Virus record (IMG/VR): IMGVR_UViG_3300017917_002172
Coordinates: 1-29,303 of that record
Source: a virus
DNA length: 29,303 bases
Direction: 5' to 3' (one strand)
Part shown: positions 7,695-14,944 of the stretch, in pieces
How the letters are laid out: each line of letters starts with the position of its first letter
Position numbering within the stretch: position 1 is the stretch's first letter
Translations under genes and position numbers: made by a program
The notes under the pieces: generated by a model
What the model was told of the DNA's origin: nothing
The model's database searches: none
The model's input: only the letters and a program-made list of their open reading frames with translations

Positions 7695-8402
7695 ATGGCA
7701 ACAGTTTATTGGTCTAAATTTAACTTAATTAAGTCTTTAAATACTAGTATTTTTGATTTAAAGCCTTACCCAGTATTACCAAATTATATAGGTAATTGTG
7801 GGAAACCAAAAGACCATTCAGTAAATTTTTTTGCATGTCCAGCATGTAAAAGCTATACAGATAACTTATTCTATATTAAAAATCCTTTAGATTTTAATAT
7901 TAGAATAAATTCTAATAATACTGTTGACTCTAGAAGCCCAGCCTCATCACTTATTACTTCTATAAGAGATTTTAATGACAGCTCTTTGATACTAGATTAT
8001 TTTATGTCTATATCATTCTTTTCAGAAAAAGAAATAAGTGTTTCTGTAATGCCTCCATTTTTTTATAATCCTCCAGCAGATGGAGCACATCTTATTCCAG
8101 GAGAGTTTAATATAGGATCATGGTTTAGACCATTAAATGCAACATATTTTATTAAAAATAAAGACGTAGACTTTGTATTAAAAAAAGATGATCCTTTATT
8201 TTTTATAAAATTTAATACAAAAGATAAAATAGACTTTAAAGAATTTTATTTTACAGATTCCCTAACTGGGATAGTAGACTCTACTGTTGGGTTAAAGAAA
8301 TTTAAAAGAAATGTTCCTATTTTAGATCTGTATCATTCTTTTAAAGAAGAAAAATTAAATAAAATTGTTTTAAAAGAGATAAGGAAGTCACTAATTGATT
8401 AA
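7695..8402 (+). CDS. halogenase-associated partner protein 1, function unknown
   Basis: A 235-residue cytosolic protein without signal peptide or membrane helix. An early CPAC motif lies near residues 48-51, within NFFACPACKSYTDN. The second half reads as a beta-rich fold: ISVSVMPPFF, GEFNIGSWFRPLNATYF, then KKDDPLFFIKF. The order 'short Cys motif, beta strands, ...PPxF..., G.W.RP, polar strand, hydrophobic-P-L-F-x-I' parallels the protein at 10013, and both sit immediately upstream of a halogenase. I therefore infer distant homologues in a two-gene module. I do not recognise a characterised family. It could be a substrate-presenting or accessory protein. A near-consensus promoter lies just upstream. 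ATG at 7690 is an alternative but out of frame. Confidence 0.65.
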   Translation: MATVYWSKFNLIKSLNTSIFDLKPYPVLPNYIGNCGKPKDHSVNFFACPACKSYTDNLFYIKNPLDFNIRINSNNTVDSRSPASSLITSIRDFNDSSLILDYFMSISFFSEKEISVSVMPPFFYNPPADGAHLIPGEFNIGSWFRPLNATYFIKNKDVDFVLKKDDPLFFIKFNTKDKIDFKEFYFTDSLTGIVDSTVGLKKFKRNVPILDLYHSFKEEKLNKIVLKEIRKSLID

Positions 8403-10023
8403 TAATATAAACAAAATTGTAATTGTTGGCGGCGGATCCGCTGGTTGGATGACTGCTACAACCATGGTTTCAGTATTTCCTGATAAAAAAATTACTGTTA
8501 TAGAAAGTCCAAATACTCCTACAGTAGGAGTAGGAGAAAGCACATTAGCATTTTTAAATGATTGGTTATTCCTAGTCGGAATAAAAAAAGAAGACTTTAT
8601 GGCAGAATGTGATGCTTCTTATAAATTAAGTATTAAGTTTACAGATTTTCTACAAAAAGATAGTGGCTCATTTCATTACCCATTTGGTAGACCAGCATTT
8701 GACTCAGACTTAGGATTAAATGGCTCTCAGATGTGGTATATTAAAAAAATGCTTAATGAAGATATCCCAGTTTCTGATTATGCAGATTCATATTATCCAG
8801 TAATGTCTTTAGTAAATTCAAATAAGTTTGCCGAAAATATAGGAGATGAATTTTGCTCATTTGATGCTAAGCAAGATGCAGCAGTACATTTTGATGCTTC
8901 CCTATTTGGTTTATGGCTTAAAAATAATAAATGTATACCATATGGAGTTGAACTAAAGACTAATGATGTAGTCTCATTTTCAGAAAACGAAGATGGCATA
9001 GAGTATTTGGTATTAGACAATGGGGAAAAGGTTTATGCAGATATTTTTATAGACTGTACTGGATTTAGATCACTACTTCTGGGAGAATACTTAAAAGAAG
9101 AATTTATAGACTATAGTAATTTGCTTCCAAATAATAGGGCATGGGCAACAAGAATACCTTATTCTAATAAAGAAAAAGAGTTAGAGCCATTTACAAGCTG
9201 TACAGCAATTAAAAATGGGTGGGTATGGAATATACCTTCATGGAATAGAATAGGTACTGGTTATGTCTATAGTGATAAATATGTATCCCCTGAAGACGCT
9301 CTAAAAGAATTTAAAGATTATCTTAGATCTAATAAAATGACGTTTCCTGATATTAATAGAGACGTAGATTCATTTGAGTATAAAGATATAAAAATGCGTA
9401 TAGGTATCCATAAAAGAACATGGGTAAAAAATGTCATTGCTATAGGTCTTTCTGCTGGATTTATTGAGCCATTAGAAAGTAGCGGATTGTTTACAGTCCA
9501 TCAGTTCTTGATGTTATTTGCTCAAATAATGGATAGAGGCAAAATAACTCAATGGGATAGAGATTCATACAATATGATTGCTTTCCAGCAGTTCAATACT
9601 TTTGCAGATTTTGTTGCATTACACTATGCATTGTCTCAAAGAGAGGATACAAAATATTGGAAAGATATAACAAATAAAACTTTTTATCCCGAAATTATCA
9701 ATGAAGAATTTACCAATAGCAGAACTCCAGTTGACCTAATTGTTAGAAAAATATATTCTAATAGCTGGTCAGAAAGAGATTCTTATAGTGGATCTTCTTC
9801 TGGATTAAATTGCGTTGCTACTGGCATGAACTATAACATCCTAACTCCAGTAGGAGTATTTTTGACATATACAAAAAATAAAATAGATATCCAATCATTA
9901 CTAGATAGAAACATAGAGGTTTGGGAATCTAATAAGTCTAAATGGCAACAGCAGGCAGATTCTGCAGAGTCATTATTAAATTATTTATCTAAGAATATAT
10001 ATGGTGATAAAAATGAAAAATAA
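8395..10023 (+). CDS. flavin-dependent (tryptophan-type) halogenase 1
   Basis: A 542-residue flavin-dependent halogenase. These enzymes use FADH2, O2 and halide to make hypohalous acid and halogenate an aromatic substrate such as an indole. Visible: the FAD-binding GGGSAGWM at residues 12-19, GVGEST near 45-50, the catalytic lysine in ASYK (K77, equivalent to K79 of PrnA), the family hallmark WVWNIP at 276-281, and the GFIEPLES glutamate (E358, equivalent to PrnA E346). All key residues are intact and the length is typical. Translation starts at TTG 8395, eight bases before the end of the upstream gene, with AAGGAAG seven bases ahead of it. Reduced flavin would have to come from a host reductase, as none is encoded here. 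The substrate is unknown. Confidence 0.92.
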   Translation: MINNINKIVIVGGGSAGWMTATTMVSVFPDKKITVIESPNTPTVGVGESTLAFLNDWLFLVGIKKEDFMAECDASYKLSIKFTDFLQKDSGSFHYPFGRPAFDSDLGLNGSQMWYIKKMLNEDIPVSDYADSYYPVMSLVNSNKFAENIGDEFCSFDAKQDAAVHFDASLFGLWLKNNKCIPYGVELKTNDVVSFSENEDGIEYLVLDNGEKVYADIFIDCTGFRSLLLGEYLKEEFIDYSNLLPNNRAWATRIPYSNKEKELEPFTSCTAIKNGWVWNIPSWNRIGTGYVYSDKYVSPEDALKEFKDYLRSNKMTFPDINRDVDSFEYKDIKMRIGIHKRTWVKNVIAIGLSAGFIEPLESSGLFTVHQFLMLFAQIMDRGKITQWDRDSYNMIAFQQFNTFADFVALHYALSQREDTKYWKDITNKTFYPEIINEEFTNSRTPVDLIVRKIYSNSWSERDSYSGSSSGLNCVATGMNYNILTPVGVFLTYTKNKIDIQSLLDRNIEVWESNKSKWQQQADSAESLLNYLSKNIYGDKNEK

Positions 10024-10720
10024 AAAAATATTATTTTCAGTTGCAAAAATGACAGATCACTCAAAGTTTATAGATGCTCCAGAACCAGCAAAAAAATTTG
10101 TTCCAGAATGGTATAAGAATTCAGAAAGATTTACTGGAGAAAAAGATGGACTAGACATATCAAACGGATTTGCTAATCTTGGTATTAAAATGTGTATGCC
10201 TTTTTTAGATTCTATGATTTCTGGATATAATGCTACATTGTGGACAGATATTCATGTTCAACAAACTGAATTGGGGCCAAGAATAAATTGGAGAGTTGGG
10301 CCAGATCCATTAGAACAAAGACCAAAAACAAATAAAGAGTTGCCTACACCAGCTGGACACCATGACATACATTTTGCATGGAAAAGCATTTTTTATGTTA
10401 AAACCCCTCCAGGGTACAGTTGTTTAATAACACATCCATTTAACAGATATGATCTTCCATTTACAACTCTTTCTGGAATTGCAGATACAGATACTACTTT
10501 AGGTAGAGGGAATGTACCGTTCTTTTTAAAGAAAGATTTTGAGGGAATTATTAAAGCTGGAACCCCAATATTTCAAATTCTTCCTTTTAAAAGAGAGAAA
10601 TGGGTTTCTGAAAATACTGATTCTATTAATGAAGAAGGAATGAAAAGTGAATTTTTAACAGCACGTAGTTCATTTGGCTGGTATAAAGATTTTTTATGGA
10701 ATAAGAAGTCGTATGAGTAA
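10013..10720 (+). CDS. halogenase-associated partner protein 2, function unknown
   Basis: A 235-residue protein, the same length as the partner at 7695. Features: VPEWYKN near residue 27, KMCMPFLDSMISGY around 60, a strand-rich centre, HHDIHFAW near 113, ITHPFNRYDLPF near 137, then GTPIFQILPFKREKW and a C-terminal Phe/Trp-rich helix. The pattern resembles uncharacterised proteins that I recall accompanying halogenase genes in marine phages; this is unverified. The frame opens at ATG 10001, but I prefer ATG 10013, because GGTGAT at 10003-10008 then serves as a Shine-Dalgarno. The gene overlaps the upstream halogenase by 11 bases and the next halogenase by 8, so the four genes are tightly coupled. 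Confidence 0.65.
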   Translation: MKNKKILFSVAKMTDHSKFIDAPEPAKKFVPEWYKNSERFTGEKDGLDISNGFANLGIKMCMPFLDSMISGYNATLWTDIHVQQTELGPRINWRVGPDPLEQRPKTNKELPTPAGHHDIHFAWKSIFYVKTPPGYSCLITHPFNRYDLPFTTLSGIADTDTTLGRGNVPFFLKKDFEGIIKAGTPIFQILPFKREKWVSENTDSINEEGMKSEFLTARSSFGWYKDFLWNKKSYE

Positions 10721-12239
10721 TATCGTAATTGTTGGTGGCGGAACAGCTGGCTGGATGACTGCCTTATATGCAAAGCATATACTTCCTCATTGTACTGTTA
10801 CAGTAATTGCAAGCGAAGAAATTGGCGTTCTTGGAGCAGGAGAAAGTACTACTCCAATGACAGTAGACTTCCTTGATATTCTTAAGCTTCCAATATCTGA
10901 AGTAATTTCAGAAACAAAAGCTTCAGTTAAAGTAGCCGCTAGATTTACTGGTTGGAATAATACTGGAGATTACTATTACAATCCATTTGGAGCAGATGGA
11001 GAATTAGCAATTGAATCCCTAGATCATTTTTATTATAAAGATGTTAGAGAAGATTGTAGAGTTTTTCCTATAGCAATACTTAATAATGATACTCAAAAAG
11101 ATTATGATTTTAATATAAAATTAGCAGAAAAAAATCTTTTTCCATTCGATAAAAATAAAAATAGATTAGCCAACTTTTCTATTAATTTTGATGCATCTCT
11201 AATGGCCAAATATTTAAAAAATATTGCTATACAAGAAAGAGGAATTATATATATAGACGATGTCGTAGATAGTTTTGAAAATAATCAAGATGGTAGCATA
11301 TCTTATATCATTACAAAAACCCATAAGGTTAAGGCAGACTTTGTATTTGATTGTAGTGGATTTAATAGGCTAATTATAGGAAAACATTTTAATACAAAAT
11401 GGATCTCATATGAAGACTCATTACCAGTAGACAAGGCTTTTCCATTTTTTCTATCACATGAGCAGGTTGGTAAAGGTGTTGTTCCATATACCAATGCTAT
11501 AGCTATGAAATATGGTTGGATGTGGATGACCCCACTACAGCATAGATATGGGTGCGGATACACTTTCGACTCTTCATATATATCTGTAGATGAAGCAAAA
11601 AAAGAAGTCGAAGAGTACTTCGGTTTTGAGGTAAATCCTCCAAAACCTGGTTTATTTTTTCAATTTAAAGCTGGAACTTATGAAAAGAGTTGGGTTAAAA
11701 ATTGTATATCTATAGGTTTAGCATCTGGCTTTATTGAGCCTTTAGAAGCAACATCTATTTTATCTGGACTTCATAATTTAAGAAATATTGACCCAGATAT
11801 GATATTAAATATTTCTGATAAATACATAGATGACTATAATGAAAGATTTAAAAAAAATCAAAGTGAAATAGTAGACTTTATATATCTGCACTACTTGTGT
11901 ACACGAGATGATACAGAATTCTGGAAATATTTTAGCAAAAATAATATAATTCCAATTTCATTATCAGAAAAAATAGATAAGGCAAATAAAGCAGAGCTCT
12001 CATGGAAAGATTTTGAAGAAACTAATATATTTGGCTTAGAAAACTATTTATTTGTTATTGACGGAAATGGAATTATGCCATATAATACATATATAAAAAA
12101 ATATCGTGGAAAGATTTCAAACGAAGAGTTTGAAAATTATTTAAGGTTCAGGATAAATCAAGACCAAAAGTTGTTACATGCCATAGACTGGAATGTATTT
12201 ATAGATATAGTTAAGAGTATTAATGCTAACAATAAATGA
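10713..12239 (+). CDS. flavin-dependent (tryptophan-type) halogenase 2
   Basis: A 508-residue second halogenase, a paralogue of the one at 8395. It keeps GGGTAGWM (residues 8-15), GAGEST (41-46), the catalytic lysine in ASVK (K73) and the GFIEPLEA glutamate (E342). The hallmark WxWxIP is WMWMTP (269-274), with Thr in place of Ile. The substrate-facing region differs from copy 1 in the segment after residue 80 and at the C-terminus, so the two may act on different substrates or positions. The frame is open further upstream, but ATG 10713 places the FAD motif at the usual distance from the N-terminus and overlaps the upstream stop (ATGAGTAA). AAGAAG lies just ahead. No flavin reductase is nearby. 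Confidence 0.9.
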   Translation: MSNIVIVGGGTAGWMTALYAKHILPHCTVTVIASEEIGVLGAGESTTPMTVDFLDILKLPISEVISETKASVKVAARFTGWNNTGDYYYNPFGADGELAIESLDHFYYKDVREDCRVFPIAILNNDTQKDYDFNIKLAEKNLFPFDKNKNRLANFSINFDASLMAKYLKNIAIQERGIIYIDDVVDSFENNQDGSISYIITKTHKVKADFVFDCSGFNRLIIGKHFNTKWISYEDSLPVDKAFPFFLSHEQVGKGVVPYTNAIAMKYGWMWMTPLQHRYGCGYTFDSSYISVDEAKKEVEEYFGFEVNPPKPGLFFQFKAGTYEKSWVKNCISIGLASGFIEPLEATSILSGLHNLRNIDPDMILNISDKYIDDYNERFKKNQSEIVDFIYLHYLCTRDDTEFWKYFSKNNIIPISLSEKIDKANKAELSWKDFEETNIFGLENYLFVIDGNGIMPYNTYIKKYRGKISNEEFENYLRFRINQDQKLLHAIDWNVFIDIVKSINANNK

Positions 12240-12510
12240 CTTTAAGTCAACAAGCAAAAGATTTTTTGAAAAAAGCTACTGGAATAAGGTAAATGCTATA
12301 GAGGCCTTGTCATTTGGCACAAAAATTGTTATAATATTTCCAGGCCTTTTATTTGGAGTCCAGTTCTGGTGGCTCTACATATTTGCCTTGGTATCCAGTA
12401 TGGCGTTGGTCATGACATCAACAATTAAAACGCTACCAACCATTATATGGTTTAATATAATCTGGATTATTTTAGCATCATCATCGATAGCTAAACATTT
12501 TTTAACCTAG
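12223..12510 (+). CDS. small integral membrane protein, 2-3 helices
   Basis: A 95-residue protein. After a basic, polar N-terminus (residues 1-25) come strongly hydrophobic segments at about 30-50, 52-65 and 72-90 (IVIIFPGLLFGVQFWWLYIF; then ALVSSMALVM; then IIWFNIIWIILAS), so two or three membrane helices are likely. The start overlaps the end of halogenase 2 by 17 bases, tying its translation to the cassette. It could be a membrane anchor or transport aid for the halogenase products, or a holin, since small two- or three-helix proteins are common holins; no endolysin is nearby to favour that. No family recognised. Confidence 0.65.
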   Translation: MLTINDFKSTSKRFFEKSYWNKVNAIEALSFGTKIVIIFPGLLFGVQFWWLYIFALVSSMALVMTSTIKTLPTIIWFNIIWIILASSSIAKHFLT

Positions 12511-12517
12511 GAGAAAA

Positions 12518-12781
12518 ATGACAGAAGAGACAAATCTAGAGGCTGTTGAAACAGTATCTGAAGACGTCGTAATTGAAGCAGAAACAGTATTCCTTGTGGT
12601 AAAGGATAAGAGTGGTCTATTTAGAGCATTGACAGATGTTACTACAAAGATCAATGCTGATCGCTCAGCATCACTTCTTGATATCCGCAATGCATGCCGT
12701 GATATCGCATCTTCAATTCAAACTCATGAAACAGCACAGGTAGTTGTAGCACTGCTAAACAAGCAGGATTCAACTAACTAA
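12518..12781 (+). CDS. small hypothetical phage protein
   Basis: An 87-residue acidic protein. Residues 1-25 are Glu/Val-rich and likely disordered. A strand (TVFLVVKDKSG) is followed by two predicted helices ending in a polar tail. It has a clear AGGAGA site six bases ahead of the ATG, unlike the leaderless gene that follows. Codon use (CGC and CGT arginines, AAG lysines) differs from the preceding cargo genes and matches the structural block, so it probably belongs to the core phage genome rather than the halogenase cassette. Function unknown. Confidence 0.65.
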   Translation: MTEETNLEAVETVSEDVVIEAETVFLVVKDKSGLFRALTDVTTKINADRSASLLDIRNACRDIASSIQTHETAQVVVALLNKQDSTN

Positions 12782-12789
12782 TTAGATGC

Positions 12790-12795
12790 TATAAT
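12790..12795 (+). promoter_or_regulatory. -10 box for a leaderless GTG start
   Basis: A perfect TATAAT ends six bases before GTG 12802, with no Shine-Dalgarno between. No convincing -35 is seen, as is usual for TAnnnT-driven actinobacterial promoters. Confidence 0.5.
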
Positions 12796-12801
12796 CATAT
12801 A

Positions 12802-14547
12802 GTGTCTTACCAGCTTAAAGTAATCAAGGACCATCCAGTAGCCTTTTGGCCGCTGGATGAGTCTCTTGGTACTGCCGCCACAGATATATCTGGATGCGGA
12901 AACAATGGAATATATACTGGATCCCCAGCAACAAATATTCTATCACTTGTTCCAGGAGGAATCTCTGGTACTCGTATTACAAATACTGCATATGTAACAT
13001 TTCCAATTACAAAAGACTATTATGGTTCAAATGTTGGATCTGGTCTTGGAACATCATATACATCAGACAATGATTTTACTTTAGAGGTATGGTTTCACCA
13101 ATCAATAGAGTCTTCGGACGAAACCCCGCTTCTTGCAGATATCACAAATGATATTGGTTTATATTGGCATAATGGAGATATTGTATTTCGTGTCTCAGAT
13201 ACAGAGTCAGTTAGACACTGTATGCCATATACAAAGAAGTCTATGCATGTCGCAGGTGTATATTCAGTAAACTCAATAACCCTATATATAGATTCAGTTC
13301 CAGTTGAATCAAAATCTTTATCTAATTTTAAATTTACAAATACAGCACTTACTCTGCAGGCGGGACCTACATTAAATTCAGAAGATACATTTATTGTAGA
13401 TGCTCCAGCTGTTTACAGATATGGGCTAAATCAAGAAGCTTTGAGAAAGCATTATTTAGACGGCAATGTAACAGTATCTCCAATTCATGTTGTATACCCA
13501 GATAATGGAATTTTATTTACAGGAACAGACGCCAATATTAGAGCGGCCTTTGATTATTCCTATCCAGTAAATAAGTCATGGGCACAATTCTTAGATGAAA
13601 ATACATACTATGATCCAAATAGAAAATATGTGACATTTTATCAAACAGACACTATTGAGGCAAAAACATTTATTATTGAGGATTTCTTTTTAGTACCATC
13701 ACAGATTAATTTAAATACATCGAAGGTGGAGTGGAGAAATGATTTTGGGGTTGAAGTAGAGTCAAGCGTGGATGGAATAAATTGGGTGGCATGTAACAAT
13801 GGACAGCCATTACCACAATATACAAAAGATTCATTTGATTCAAGCTATAAAGTATATATTCGAATTACCATGTCTACTTCAGACTCTAGTAAATTCCTTC
13901 CTAAATTATCATTCTTCTGTATAACATTCTATTCAGACAGAACTATATTTGCAGATAATTATGGAGATAAGATTACATCTAATTCAGACTATTATTTAGG
14001 ATCTTTAAATTATCCTATTTTATCTCGTAATTACATGAATGGAATTAGGGCTAAAGATGGCTCAGGATTTGATTTGACCACATCTAGCTCTGTGAAGTCT
14101 GTAGAGATGTTCTTTACACCCCTTACGTTGGCTTCTAACACACTTTTGTTCAGTTCTGCTGGTACAACCACAAGATTTGGCTGGAATGGCTCTGGAGCAA
14201 TTTCTAAGGCCAATATTAGCAAGGTATACATAAATAACGTAGATGTCTCATCAGCTACAGATATAACTAATTATTTAGTAGAAGAGGAGCCGCATCATAT
14301 TGTCTTGGTATTTAGCACACCAATTACTGGAGTAATTCAGTTTAATTATGAGATAGTTGGAGGACCAAGCAATCTATATAAGAATATTGCTACCTATGAA
14401 TCAGAATTAACAGTGGATAAGGTAGAGACCCACTTCGAGCTATATACTGGCAAGCCAGTAGAAAGCGTATCAGAATCTGCCATCACCCTGACACAATTGG
14501 AGCCAGCATATTACAATAATGACTGGATCGTTCTACAATCTATATAA
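12802..14547 (+). CDS. LamG/concanavalin-like virion protein
   Basis: A 581-residue protein from a GTG start. Residues ~9-220 form a laminin-G/concanavalin A-like jelly roll: the opening HPVAFWPLDES with ATDISGCGNNG, FTLEVWFHQ in the middle, then an ITLYIDSVPVES strand and a closing ALTLQAGP strand. This fold is typical of glycan-binding phage proteins. The region ~225-390 is a separate beta domain. Residues ~415-560 look like a second jelly roll (VEMFFTPL, KVYINNVDV, EPHHIVLVFS). It is most likely a surface or tail-tip adhesin or minor tail protein. It stands alone between cargo and head genes, and its start looks leaderless. Confidence 0.75.
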   Translation: MSYQLKVIKDHPVAFWPLDESLGTAATDISGCGNNGIYTGSPATNILSLVPGGISGTRITNTAYVTFPITKDYYGSNVGSGLGTSYTSDNDFTLEVWFHQSIESSDETPLLADITNDIGLYWHNGDIVFRVSDTESVRHCMPYTKKSMHVAGVYSVNSITLYIDSVPVESKSLSNFKFTNTALTLQAGPTLNSEDTFIVDAPAVYRYGLNQEALRKHYLDGNVTVSPIHVVYPDNGILFTGTDANIRAAFDYSYPVNKSWAQFLDENTYYDPNRKYVTFYQTDTIEAKTFIIEDFFLVPSQINLNTSKVEWRNDFGVEVESSVDGINWVACNNGQPLPQYTKDSFDSSYKVYIRITMSTSDSSKFLPKLSFFCITFYSDRTIFADNYGDKITSNSDYYLGSLNYPILSRNYMNGIRAKDGSGFDLTTSSSVKSVEMFFTPLTLASNTLLFSSAGTTTRFGWNGSGAISKANISKVYINNVDVSSATDITNYLVEEEPHHIVLVFSTPITGVIQFNYEIVGGPSNLYKNIATYESELTVDKVETHFELYTGKPVESVSESAITLTQLEPAYYNNDWIVLQSI

Positions 14548-14572
14548 ATCGTCAACTAGTCTGACAAAAAGC

Positions 14573-14601
14573 TGGACTTAGACCATAAAGAGTGGTAAAA
14601 T
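14573..14601 (+). promoter_or_regulatory. candidate promoter of the head gene operon
   Basis: TGGACT (14573-14578, four of six -35 positions), 17 bases, TAAAAT (14596-14601), then seven bases to ATG 14609. No Shine-Dalgarno is present. The string AGTGGTAAAAT also occurs upstream of the first gene (24-34). Confidence 0.45.
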
Positions 14602-14608
14602 AAAAACA

Positions 14609-14944
14609 ATGGATACTGGAAAGATTAAATATACGGATGTTGGAGAAGAGACCCGCCTAGGTATATATGTCTGGGAAATGCCAGACGGAAGATGGATTGG
14701 CGATGATGATGGAAACTATCTATCAGTAACCGCCATGAAGGGCAACAAAGTAAAGATTGATGCCCTTGCAAATGCAGTCCGTTCATATGGAATTTATGAG
14801 GGGCAGCCAAAGTTTTTGTCAGGACGTCGTAAGATTGATGATGAAGAATTTGAATATCAGAAGCAGCGTCTTGAGTGGGGTCTGGTTCCAGATCCACTAG
14901 ATATTGGAAATTATAAAGACGAAATGAAAAAGGCAGGAAAGTAA
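14609..14944 (+). CDS. small hypothetical protein preceding portal
   Basis: A 111-residue protein with a compact alpha/beta N-terminus (GIYVWEMPDGRWIGDDDGNYL) and a charged helical C-terminus. It overlaps the portal start by one base (TAATG), so the two are translationally coupled and it probably acts in head assembly or packaging. I do not recognise a family. Its start lacks a Shine-Dalgarno and lies seven bases after a TAAAAT box. Confidence 0.65.
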   Translation: MDTGKIKYTDVGEETRLGIYVWEMPDGRWIGDDDGNYLSVTAMKGNKVKIDALANAVRSYGIYEGQPKFLSGRRKIDDEEFEYQKQRLEWGLVPDPLDIGNYKDEMKKAGK

